This document shows, piece by piece, positions 1 through 5,693 of a DNA stretch of 5,940 nt. The stretch lies in contig JANWKD010000075.1 of the NCBI GenBank assembly GCA_025451595.1, positions 1 to 5,940 on the forward strand, given 5' to 3'. Below the pieces are notes generated by a model, which had not been told where the DNA came from, searched no databases, and saw nothing but the letters and a program-made list of their open reading frames with translations. The translations under genes were made by a program, and so were the position numbers. Every line of letters begins with the position of its first letter. Positions within the stretch are counted from its first letter, which is position 1. This stretch comes from Candidatus Babeliales bacterium (GTDB lineage Bacteria > Babelota > Babeliae > Babelales > JANWKD01).

Positions 1-816
1 CATGGCAAAAGGCTATTTAGATTAGGAAACGTTAATCCAGTCAGAAGAAATGAAGAGATAAAGAGCCTTGTTTTTGATACACAAGAGCTCTCTATCATGA
101 TCATGAAAAAAATAAAGGAAATCTGTCCGAATGCAAAACTGATTTATACTTTTCAGCATACGGTTAATATCACTAAAGATATTTATTTTGTATATTACTT
201 AATGGAAGCATTTGCTAACCGTACAGTGGTGGATAGAAAAAGTTGGGGCACAACGCTTGATCTGGCAATGTATAAATATTTTGGTCGGTCACTTGGCACA
301 CAAGACATTGCTATTAAAGAAATGTATGATTTCGTGGCGCTTGCGCGTCAAGGGATGGTGAAATATTCTGAAGAAAATAACATTCCAATACTAGATTTAG
401 CGACAACATTCGATAATACCAACATTGATCTATACGAGAATCAGCTTGAACCCAGCAGAAAGGGTGGTGAAATTATGGCTGAGGTAATGACTCACATTAT
501 CGATCAGCATGATTTTTCCGGACCTTCACTGATTTATTCAAAACCCGGCTGCACCTCAGGCCCAATTCTGGGGATCAAAAACGATAAGCCATGGTATCCA
601 CATACAATACCAGCAACAGAACCACAAGCAGCGACATTCTTTCAGGCGGAATACACCCGAAAGTTTAAACGAGATCAGAGTGCTTGGTATGGCATGTATA
701 ATTTGTTTGCTCCAGAACAACCGTTACCGCAAGATTCGATGGAACAAATCAAGGCCAACGCAGATAACGGTGATGCTAGAACGCAGCAATTGATGCAAAG
801 AATGGGCTGGAAGTAA
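1..816 (+). CDS. SGNH-hydrolase-like protein, C-terminal part (5' end outside window)
   Basis: The frame is open from base 1 to the TAA at 814-816, giving 271 visible residues. The ATG at 97 has no convincing ribosome binding site and the frame reads through from base 1 (HGKRLFRLGN...), so I treat this as the 3' part of a longer gene. The visible part looks like the second half of an SGNH/GDSL-type hydrolase. A beta-strand/helix pair (ICPNAKLIYTF) is followed by a long helical insert, then IPILDLATTFD at about residues 128-138 of the fragment, and LYENQLEPSRKGG at about 144-156, where the DxxH block normally lies. In this subfamily an 'IEPS..GG' motif takes that place, so a Glu stands where many SGNH enzymes have His. 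The nucleophile GDS block would be upstream of the window. About 85 residues after this domain are unassigned. No substrate can be inferred. The gene converges on the next one. Confidence 0.7.
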   Translation, partial: HGKRLFRLGNVNPVRRNEEIKSLVFDTQELSIMIMKKIKEICPNAKLIYTFQHTVNITKDIYFVYYLMEAFANRTVVDRKSWGTTLDLAMYKYFGRSLGTQDIAIKEMYDFVALARQGMVKYSEENNIPILDLATTFDNTNIDLYENQLEPSRKGGEIMAEVMTHIIDQHDFSGPSLIYSKPGCTSGPILGIKNDKPWYPHTIPATEPQAATFFQAEYTRKFKRDQSAWYGMYNLFAPEQPLPQDSMEQIKANADNGDARTQQLMQRMGWK

Positions 817-832
817 TAATACAACCTGTGAT

Positions 833-852
833 ATCCCCGCATAAGCGGGGAT
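833..852. terminator. GC-rich perfect hairpin between convergent genes
   Basis: An 8-bp perfect stem, ATCCCCGC / GCGGGGAT, closes a 4-base ATAA loop. It lies 16 bases after the stop of the left gene and 15 bases before the stop of the convergent GDSL gene, so it is placed to end transcription from both sides. Neither strand has a T-run directly after the stem, so it is not a textbook intrinsic terminator. It could equally be a small dispersed REP-like element. Confidence 0.5.
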
Positions 853-867
853 CCATCTCTCGATTGA

Positions 868-1938
868 TTAAAATAATTTTTTGATCATGTCTACATATAA
901 TTTGCTTGTCATATTAGTCGGGCGGCCATCATCGTAGAATGCATAGCCTTGACATAATGGCTCGGCATGGTTATAAGTGCAGCCTTCTGTCACGTTAGTA
1001 ATCCCATATTTAGCGGGATGGTTAACAATTTCATCCACAATATCGAAGTCTGAAATTAAATGAGATGCTGGCAAATCATACCGAGGATTTGTATCGGTCA
1101 ATGCTTTACGTAAATTTGTATTATAAGTTACGGTAGCCGCGTGCATTAATTTCAAAATACCCGGATAGTTTTTCTCTGCTTGAATAAACCCTGGCATTTG
1201 TGAAAAATCAGCTTCATCAAGCACAAAAATATGATCTGGTGCAACACCTGCATCAATCAAATCATTTTTCGCTTTGTTGGTATTGATAGCTTCATAAGAT
1301 AAATCTTCGAAGCCGGGTTTGTTTTCTGTCAACGATACGGAAGCAAGCATGCCTTCTTGCATAGGGCGGCCGCTTACCAATAGCTTGATATAGTTATTCA
1401 CCAAATCATTCGTGCAACCTATGACGAAAACCGTATCGGGATTTGGGTGGTTATGGACATCCTTAAGATATTGTGCAATTTGTTGACGCAAACCCGGCAC
1501 ACATGTTTTACCTTTTTCAATATAGCCAGGGCCATGCTTATTGCAGATATCATCATTATAAGGAGGAAATGGTAAATCTGTTTGATCATCGTTGACATAA
1601 TGCCCAGACTCAGCGCCACTCCAGCCATAGCTCATGCTATTTGTATAGGGATCAATGTGAGCAGATTGCACCTGGGAAGAGTGATACGATTTACTTCCGG
1701 GTATCAAAGCTTCAGCCAACATGTTTGTCCAAATCGGATGCTCATGGGTAACAGGGTCTTCATTTATAAAAGGCGCACCTGTTTGTCCGTCAGCGACTAA
1801 CCAGTGATTATTGCCTGCGTCAGCAAAAGCATCGCCAAATACGATCACATTAGTATATTTAGTAGGGTGAGCAGCAAATACTGCTCCCGCTGTTAAACAA
1901 AGCATCACTGCAATGGAATTTTTAACGTTTCTAATCAT
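868..1938 (-). CDS. Secreted GDSL/SGNH-family protein lacking catalytic Ser and His (probable pseudoenzyme)
   Basis: This is a complete 356-aa protein. The ATG at 1938 has an AAGGA ribosome binding site 7 bases upstream. A Sec signal peptide is clear: MIRNVKN, a hydrophobic stretch, then cleavage likely after AVFA (residue 22), so the product should be periplasmic or secreted. Length and layout match the GDSL lipase/acyltransferase family (Legionella PlaA/PlaC-like, thermolabile haemolysin-like). Block I is VIVFGDAFADAGNN (32-44), block II includes SYGWSGAESGH (103-112), block III is IGCTND (173-178), and the C-terminal block is GYAFYDDGRPT (331-341). Known family members use GDS and DxxH. 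Here Ser is Ala37 (codon GCT) and His is Arg339 (codon CGC), each one base from the catalytic codon. The frame is otherwise intact, and Asp336 and the GxxND block remain. Mature-part Cys132, 146, 175, 320 and 329 could form disulphides. It probably does not hydrolyse lipids by the usual triad; a binding or regulatory role is possible. Confidence 0.85.
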   Translation of the reverse strand: MIRNVKNSIAVMLCLTAGAVFAAHPTKYTNVIVFGDAFADAGNNHWLVADGQTGAPFINEDPVTHEHPIWTNMLAEALIPGSKSYHSSQVQSAHIDPYTNSMSYGWSGAESGHYVNDDQTDLPFPPYNDDICNKHGPGYIEKGKTCVPGLRQQIAQYLKDVHNHPNPDTVFVIGCTNDLVNNYIKLLVSGRPMQEGMLASVSLTENKPGFEDLSYEAINTNKAKNDLIDAGVAPDHIFVLDEADFSQMPGFIQAEKNYPGILKLMHAATVTYNTNLRKALTDTNPRYDLPASHLISDFDIVDEIVNHPAKYGITNVTEGCTYNHAEPLCQGYAFYDDGRPTNMTSKLYVDMIKKLF

Positions 1939-2280
1939 GCCATTTTCCTTTAGTTATAAATCCTAAAATAATATTTCGTACTGCGCAACAAAACGGGGTC
2001 AGCCCCGAAAAGTTGCATTGTTGCCGCCGTGTCATTTATTAGTACCCAAAACTGCCTACTCAATATAATTTTCTATCTTCAAGTAATCTGCTTTTGTTTG
2101 AGCTAATGATGCCTAATAAAAAAATAAACCGTAGTGAATAAATGATCTTCGTCATTTGTTAACTATATGTGTAAAATGCCGCCATTTCAAGAGAGAACAA
2201 AACGTTAAAAGATCGTTGAAATAGAAATACCTTTAAAAACTGACCCAATCAAAGTAATAAATTATATAACTAAAGCATTG
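1939..2280. other. 342-bp intergenic region
   Basis: The region separates the GDSL gene start (left) from the symporter stop (right), both on the minus strand. It must hold the GDSL gene promoter, but I see no pair of -35/-10 boxes good enough to call. It contains the REP-like copy at 1985-2023. It also holds a hairpin at 2137-2160 (AATAAATGA / TCATTTGTT with one G-T pair, loop TCTTCG), which could end the symporter transcript although no clean T-run follows. A lone CTGACCC at 2240-2246 (GGGTCAG on the minus strand) is followed on the minus strand by TTTTTAAAGG and echoes the repeat core. I find no convincing gene in either direction. Confidence 0.6.
1985..2023. repeat. REP-like palindrome, copy 1
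   Basis: The copy is an interrupted palindrome: GCAAC, AAAA, CGGGG, loop TCAG, CCCCG, AAAA, GTTGC (1985-2016), with A-A mismatched tracts between two stems. It continues to 2023 as ATTGTTG. It matches copy 2 at 5687-5725 at 36 of 39 positions by hand alignment. It lies 47 bases upstream of the GDSL start codon, so it could affect that gene's promoter. The GGGGTCAG(A/C)CCC core resembles small dispersed elements found in many proteobacteria, some of which are mobilised by REP-associated tyrosine transposases. No transposase is present here. Confidence 0.75.
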
Positions 2281-3564
2281 TCATTTTAATTTCACGACAT
2301 TCTCATTCGCGAGGTCAGCCCTGAAAATATGAGCAGACGTAGATTTTTTAACCGTCTTTTTGACTTTATTGGCCATCAGATGGTTCACCATAGCAGTACA
2401 GATAAGATCACCCCAGACATTTACCATAGTGCGTAATCGATCTAGGACCCGATCAAATGGAAGAAGTAAGGCGATGGCGCTAGTTGGAACATTTACGCTG
2501 CGTAACACCAGGCTCATGGCGACTACACCGCCTTCAGGAATGCCTGCCGATGCCATTCCAGCAATTATCGAGGTAAAGAACACGCCAATCTGAGATAGGA
2601 GTGATAGTTCTATCCCCAGAATTTGGCAAAAAAATAAGGCCGATACAGCTTCATACATTGCAGTGCCAGTTAAATTCATAATGGCAGAAAGAGGTAACAC
2701 AAAATTTGCAATCTCATCTTTTATATTTTGATCTTTAGCTGCTTTAAGCGACATGGGTAGCGTTGTCATAGAGCTTGATGTAGCAAAAGCCATGGTCAAA
2801 GCATTGGTGGAGCTAAGAAAAAATTCTTTAGGGCTGCGACGAATAATGTATTTAACTAGAACAGTTTGCCATAGGACTTGAAGAAATAATCCTAATAAAA
2901 ATACAAAAAGAAATTTCCATATACCATTAAAGCTTTCCATTAAAGCATCCTTTGTATAAGCCTCGGTAATTGCAGAGCCTAGTAAGGCAAATAAACCAAA
3001 GGGCACAAGACGCATAAGCCAGCCAACTATTTTATTAAAAATATTTCGCATGCCTTCAAAGAAGGAAATGACAATGTCTGCAGATTCACCAACCGTAATA
3101 CATGCAATACCAAAAGTAACACTAAAAAATACCAGCGGTAGTATTTCAAATTTTGCAGCGGCAGCAAGGATGTCAGTGGGTATCAGACTTTTAAAAATAG
3201 TCACAATTTCTTTTGTTTGTTGTACATGTGAAGCATTGCTCAAAAGAAGATGGCTGGATGACATACCTAATCCAGGTTTAAAAAAATTAAATAAAAATAA
3301 TCCAATCAAAACTGCAAACGACATGCTAATAAGAATGTAACCGGCGCTATAAATCCATATGATCTTAAGACACTTTACATTTCCTATAGATATTATCGAA
3401 CTAACAATAGAAAAAAAGATAAGAGGTATGACGATCATTTTTAATAAACTCATGAATAAGCTATCTATCCAGTGGAGTAACTGCATGTGCTCGGGAAAAA
3501 TAGGACCCCACACAGCGCCTAAAATGGTGCATAACAACAATAATGCGAGTGTTTTATTTTTCAT
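2281..3564 (-). CDS. Dicarboxylate/amino-acid:cation symporter (DAACS / GltPh family)
   Basis: This is an inner-membrane transporter of the glutamate-transporter-like family (PF00375 type), 427 aa from the ATG at 3564. That start is preferred because GAGG lies 9 bases upstream. An in-frame TTG at 3579 would put the ribosome binding site inside the gene. Several hydrophobic segments are followed by the family's transport core, numbered from ATG 3564: hairpin 1 TSSSMTTLP (262-270), TM7 MNLTGTAMYE (296-305), hairpin 2 AGIPEGG (340-346) and TM8 FDRVLDRLRTMVNVWGD (370-386). Compared with GltPh, the TM8 residues for substrate and cation are all kept (D371, D375, R378, T379, N382, D386). The retained Arg fits an acidic substrate such as glutamate, aspartate or a C4-dicarboxylate. 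The TM7 NMDGT motif is NLTGT, so the cation-site Asp is Thr299. The basic C-terminal tail is cytoplasmic by inference. The gene lies downstream of the PAS-LuxR gene on the same strand but has its own promoter. Confidence 0.9.
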   Translation of the reverse strand: MKNKTLALLLLCTILGAVWGPIFPEHMQLLHWIDSLFMSLLKMIVIPLIFFSIVSSIISIGNVKCLKIIWIYSAGYILISMSFAVLIGLFLFNFFKPGLGMSSSHLLLSNASHVQQTKEIVTIFKSLIPTDILAAAAKFEILPLVFFSVTFGIACITVGESADIVISFFEGMRNIFNKIVGWLMRLVPFGLFALLGSAITEAYTKDALMESFNGIWKFLFVFLLGLFLQVLWQTVLVKYIIRRSPKEFFLSSTNALTMAFATSSSMTTLPMSLKAAKDQNIKDEIANFVLPLSAIMNLTGTAMYEAVSALFFCQILGIELSLLSQIGVFFTSIIAGMASAGIPEGGVVAMSLVLRSVNVPTSAIALLLPFDRVLDRLRTMVNVWGDLICTAMVNHLMANKVKKTVKKSTSAHIFRADLANENVVKLK

Positions 3565-3703
3565 AATACAAATCCTCAAAGCAGGCGCCGCAGCAGAAGT
3601 TTAGTTAGTAGCGTCCATGATTAAAGGCAGATCTAGAGGTAAATAGATGAAAATAAAAAATTTCTGTGGGCGATTTTTTCTGTTTCGTATTTTATTACAA
3701 GGG

Positions 3704-3732
3704 ATTATATCTAATAAAGGCGACAAACACAA
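3704..3732 (-). promoter_or_regulatory. Sigma70-type promoter for the symporter
   Basis: On the minus strand, TTGTGT (plus-strand 3727-3732) and a perfect TATAAT (3704-3709) are separated by exactly 17 bases. Transcription would begin near 3697, leaving a leader of about 130 bases before the ATG at 3564. The leader contains an AT-rich inverted repeat (AAAAAAT / ATTTTTT, roughly 3640-3690) running into a T-rich stretch, which may be a weak attenuator. No known riboswitch is recognised. Confidence 0.6.
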
Positions 3733-3745
3733 GTAAAATGCTTGA

Positions 3746-3776
3746 AAAATATGCATATTTTGGGGGCTGACCCTTA
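3746..3776. repeat. Degenerate REP-like core plus 16-bp palindrome at the regulator's 3' end
   Basis: A perfect 16-bp palindrome, AAAATATGCATATTTT (3746-3761), abuts GGGGGCTGACCC (3762-3773). On the minus strand the second part reads GGGTCAGCCCCC, sharing GGGTCAGCCCC with copy 1. It begins directly after the regulator's stop codon (3778-3780), so on the minus strand the order is stop, GC core, then an AT-rich stem ending in T5. This could serve as the regulator's terminator. The flanking AAAAGTTGCATT of the other copies is missing, so this is a partial or related element. Confidence 0.45.
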
Positions 3777-3777
3777 T

Positions 3778-4461
3778 TTAAGTTTTAGTTATATCCACAG
3801 AAAGAAAACGTGTCGGGACGAGTTCTATGTAATTCGCCTGAATGGTATTAATAATGAGATCCATTTTTGTTGCACTTCCAGTTTTATTTTTCATGTTTTC
3901 AATATAGAACTCAACCGTTCTCTTGGAGAGCCCGAGTAGGTTAGCGGTTATTTTTGCACTCATTCCTCGCAGTAAACAAAACAAACATTCTAATTCTCTA
4001 GGCGTGAATTGATAATAATTACTATCCGGATCAATTTGGTAAAAAGACGAAATAAAAAAATCTGGAAAAATATTTTTGTCAAATTTTTGAAGACAAGGAA
4101 ACCAATCGTGTTTAATGAATTCGACGGTATGGTAAATAATACCTTCAGTTTTTCCATTACTAATAAGAGGCTTTTTAATTTGGTAATAGGTTAAACCATC
4201 ATTTGCAATGGCAGATGTGTGAATGGTTTTAATTGTTTTTCCCTGAAGTGCCATTTGATCATGGCGATGATGAAAGGAAATAGATTGAGAAGTTTGATCA
4301 CTTAAATCGTTATCGGTACATCCGATTATTTCTTCTGGATACTTGAGTTTTGCTGCTATTGCACGGTTTGTATTACACCCCATGTATTGAAAAAGCGGGT
4401 CCTTCCAGGCAATCTCTCCCGGGAGCTGAGCGACTATTTCAGGTAAAATTAGTGAACTCAT
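3778..4461 (-). CDS. PAS-domain LuxR-family transcriptional regulator
   Basis: This is a 227-aa cytoplasmic DNA-binding regulator. The ATG at 4461 has GAGG 8 bases upstream. The N-terminal part (about 12-115) looks like a PAS sensor: LPGEIAWKD, GCNTNRAIAAKL, EIIGCTDNDL, and a final strand GKTEGIIYHTVEFI. It could bind a small ligand or cofactor that cannot be named. The C-terminal part (about 152-208) is a LuxR/GerE helix-turn-helix: FTPRELECLFCLLRGMSAKITANLLGLSKRTVEFYIENM, divided here as FTPRELECLFCLLRGMSA and then KITANLLGLSKRTVEFYI. There is no receiver domain, so control by phosphorelay is not expected. PAS-LuxR proteins of this layout are, to my knowledge, common in Legionella-like genomes. 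It is divergent from the peptide operon across 89 bp and lies upstream of the symporter on the same strand. It is therefore a good candidate regulator of the peptide operon and perhaps of itself; this is inference from position. Confidence 0.85.
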   Translation of the reverse strand: MSSLILPEIVAQLPGEIAWKDPLFQYMGCNTNRAIAAKLKYPEEIIGCTDNDLSDQTSQSISFHHRHDQMALQGKTIKTIHTSAIANDGLTYYQIKKPLISNGKTEGIIYHTVEFIKHDWFPCLQKFDKNIFPDFFISSFYQIDPDSNYYQFTPRELECLFCLLRGMSAKITANLLGLSKRTVEFYIENMKNKTGSATKMDLIINTIQANYIELVPTRFLSVDITKT

Positions 4462-4509
4462 TCAAATTACCTCGTACAAAATACGGTATAAGAACAGAAA
4501 ATTTCTTTC

Positions 4510-4527
4510 TATACTTTCGAACGTATA
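4510..4527. promoter_or_regulatory. 18-bp palindrome, candidate operator
   Basis: TATACTTTCGAACGTATA is a near-perfect palindrome, with only one symmetric pair mismatched (16 of 18 positions). It has the size expected for a site bound by a dimeric LuxR-type regulator. It covers or touches both candidate -10 boxes of the peptide operon and ends 23 bases before the peptide ATG, so binding there would affect the operon's transcription. The regulator encoded next door is the obvious candidate binder. Confidence 0.5.
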
Positions 4528-4539
4528 AATCATTTAATC

Positions 4540-4545
4540 AGGAGG
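4540..4545 (+). promoter_or_regulatory. Strong ribosome binding site deciding the peptide start
   Basis: A full AGGAGG lies 5 bases before ATG 4551, the best Shine-Dalgarno sequence in the window. It fixes the start of the short peptide. An in-frame ATG at 4350 would extend the frame through the regulator's coding sequence on the opposite strand and is not credible. The strength of this site suggests the peptide is made in larger amounts than the downstream proteins. Confidence 0.8.
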
Positions 4546-4550
4546 ATCTA

Positions 4551-4643
4551 ATGAAGGCAAGTATTATGCAAAGAATCATCAATAAAAAGCTGCTTACTAT
4601 GCGTCCAGCATGCTGTCTTTGTAATTGTGGTTGTCAGATATAG
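4551..4643 (+). CDS. 30-aa Cys-rich micropeptide (candidate RiPP precursor or metal-binding peptide)
   Basis: This is a short gene of 30 codons plus TAG, with an AGGAGG ribosome binding site. Residues 1-20 form a basic, partly amphipathic stretch (MKASIMQRIINKKLLTMRPA) and residues 21-30 are CCLCNCGCQI, with Cys at 21, 22, 24, 26 and 28. There is no Asp or Glu. The two-part form, a leader-like N-terminus and a compact Cys-rich C-terminus, resembles ribosomally made, post-translationally modified peptide precursors. The two genes that follow in the same operon (a GRDP-like protein 10 bases on, and a methyltransferase) could be its modifying or partner enzymes. Alternatives are a thiolate metal-binding peptide, or a Cys-rich regulatory leader peptide that controls the downstream gene by translation. 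With only 10 bases between the two frames there is no room for a terminator-type attenuator. I do not recognise this peptide as a named family. Confidence 0.7.
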   Translation: MKASIMQRIINKKLLTMRPACCLCNCGCQI

Positions 4644-4653
4644 GATGTAAAAT

Positions 4654-5082
4654 ATGCTTCCTTCCTTGCCAGATATACTTCGCTACTATAATGAAAATGT
4701 CATTTTTCGATATGAAAAGGATTATTCAACTGGCAAGTTGAAGGGTACCGAAGCTTTTTATGAATTGCTTAAGTATATGTGGCTGAGTTGCAAGCACACC
4801 CAAGATTTAAATAAAAATCCAAATGATATAAATCTTCATTTCTCATGCACAGTTCATGAAGAAATGAAGGATATCGACAATATGTGGCATACTTTTTTAT
4901 TGTTTACCCAAGATTACTATGCTTTTTGTCAACAATATCTGGGCGTATTTTTTCATCATGTCCCTGCTACAAGCCAAAGCAATCTCAGTAAAGAAGAGTA
5001 TGAGACGGAATTAAGTCGATATCTTGTATATATAGATGCAAATCTAGGTGAAGAAACACTGGTAAAATGGTTTGATGAGTGA
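4654..5082 (+). CDS. GRDP-like (DUF1399-type) standalone domain protein
   Basis: A 142-aa cytoplasmic protein with no signal peptide or membrane segment. The ATG at 4654 is preceded by AGGA 8 bases upstream, which overlaps the peptide's stop codon, so translation is probably coupled. The most telling part is residues 73-104: DIDNMWHTFLLFTQDYYAFC followed by QQYLGVFFHHVP. It matches, from memory, the D.xWHt.llft.dY..fC...fG.f.HH.P pattern of bacterial proteins related to the plant glycine-rich domain proteins (PF07173 type). The end, LGEETLVKWF (131-140), also fits. The glycine-rich part is absent, so this is the compact bacterial form. Invariant-looking His79, Cys92, His101 and His102, with nearby acidic residues, could bind a metal, but no reaction is established to my knowledge. 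It lies between the Cys-rich peptide and a methyltransferase, which suggests it acts on or binds the peptide. Confidence 0.65.
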   Translation: MLPSLPDILRYYNENVIFRYEKDYSTGKLKGTEAFYELLKYMWLSCKHTQDLNKNPNDINLHFSCTVHEEMKDIDNMWHTFLLFTQDYYAFCQQYLGVFFHHVPATSQSNLSKEEYETELSRYLVYIDANLGEETLVKWFDE

Positions 5083-5693
5083 TGAAGGCTATACCAGAAT
5101 GGTCTAATTATTATAATCGATGGAAAAATGCATCACCCAGTCCCATATTACTAAATGCACTTGATCGTTTTTCTCAAGAAAATTTATGTTTTAATAAACA
5201 TGCTATCGATTTAGGTTGTGGAATAGGAAAAGATACATTCTATCTTGCCAGAAATCGTTGGCGGGTACTTGCCATTGATAAAGAACCCGAAGCAATAACC
5301 GCCATTCAATCGGGTATGCAGGAAGTATGTGATAAATTAATAGAAATAAGACAAACATCATTCGAATTGATAAATGAGCTTCCTAAATCTTATTTGATCA
5401 ATGCAAGTTTAAGCTTACCGTTTATGAACACTTGGAATTTCTACCAATTTTGGCCAATTATTGTTGATTCTCTCGAGCAAAATGGTCGATTTTCAGGATC
5501 ATTTTTAGGAAAAAAAGATTCTTGGTTTAAAGCAAGGCCCATGACTTTTTTATCAAGAAAAAATATTGAATTACTATTTAGGCATTTTGATATTGAATTA
5601 TTTAAGGAGATAGAATTTGGACAAGCAACAATGCTAGGCAATATGAAACATTGGCATATCTTCTCAATAATCGCTAAAAAAATAATGCAATAA
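5082..5693 (+). CDS. Class I SAM-dependent methyltransferase
   Basis: A 203-aa soluble enzyme with a Rossmann-type methyltransferase fold. I chose the ATG at 5082, which overlaps the preceding TGA by one base (TGATG); a GTG at 5079 is the alternative. Motif I is AIDLGCGIGKDTFYLA (41-56), and Asp66 at the end of the second strand (LAIDKEP) should hold the SAM ribose. Motif IV is roughly INASLSLPFMN (106-116), followed by NGRFSGSFLGKKDSW (134-148), MTFLSRKNIELLFRHF (154-169) and KHWHIFSIIAKK (189-200). These conserved parts fit a small bacterial family of methyltransferases loosely related to TehB. The acceptor is unknown. The translational overlap with the GRDP-like gene and the upstream Cys-rich peptide suggest the acceptor could be the peptide (thiol, N- or C-terminus), but this is inference. 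The last codons and stop lie inside a REP-like palindrome. Confidence 0.85.
   Translation: MKAIPEWSNYYNRWKNASPSPILLNALDRFSQENLCFNKHAIDLGCGIGKDTFYLARNRWRVLAIDKEPEAITAIQSGMQEVCDKLIEIRQTSFELINELPKSYLINASLSLPFMNTWNFYQFWPIIVDSLEQNGRFSGSFLGKKDSWFKARPMTFLSRKNIELLFRHFDIELFKEIEFGQATMLGNMKHWHIFSIIAKKIMQ

Larger units (their letters stand above)
4462..4550. promoter_or_regulatory. Divergent promoter region between regulator and peptide operon
   Basis: These 89 bp must contain both promoters. For the plus-strand operon, -10 candidates are TATACT (4510-4515) and TATAAA (4524-4529); neither has a strong -35, which would suit an activated promoter. A second, smaller dyad, CGTA-CAAAA-TACG (4473-4485), overlaps the regulator's ribosome binding site and could mediate autoregulation. 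Confidence 0.5.

Noticed and set aside
97..816. A complete gene starting at ATG 97
   Set aside because: The frame is open back to base 1 and no ribosome binding site precedes 97, so the start is more likely outside the window.
1419..1800. Frames inside the GDSL gene on both strands
   Set aside because: They are shadows of the long GDSL frame, which has a signal peptide and family motifs.
2040..2125. Minus-strand stretch reading ASLAQTKADYLKIENYIE between two stops, possibly a gene remnant
   Set aside because: Only 18 codons lie between stops, with no start, no neighbouring similarity in any frame and no family recognised. Too weak to call a pseudogene.
2360..3604. Several plus-strand frames opposite the symporter (2360-2593, 3050-3340, 3359-3604)
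   Set aside because: They are mirror frames of a clear transporter gene, lack ribosome binding sites and have no protein-like motifs.
4350..4643. A 97-aa protein containing the Cys-rich peptide as its C-terminus
   Set aside because: Its first part is antisense to the regulator's coding sequence, and AGGAGG just before ATG 4551 marks the real start.
4551..4653. A classical transcription attenuator using Cys codons in a leader peptide
   Set aside because: Only 10 bases separate the peptide stop from the next start, leaving no space for a terminator hairpin. Regulation by translational coupling cannot be excluded.
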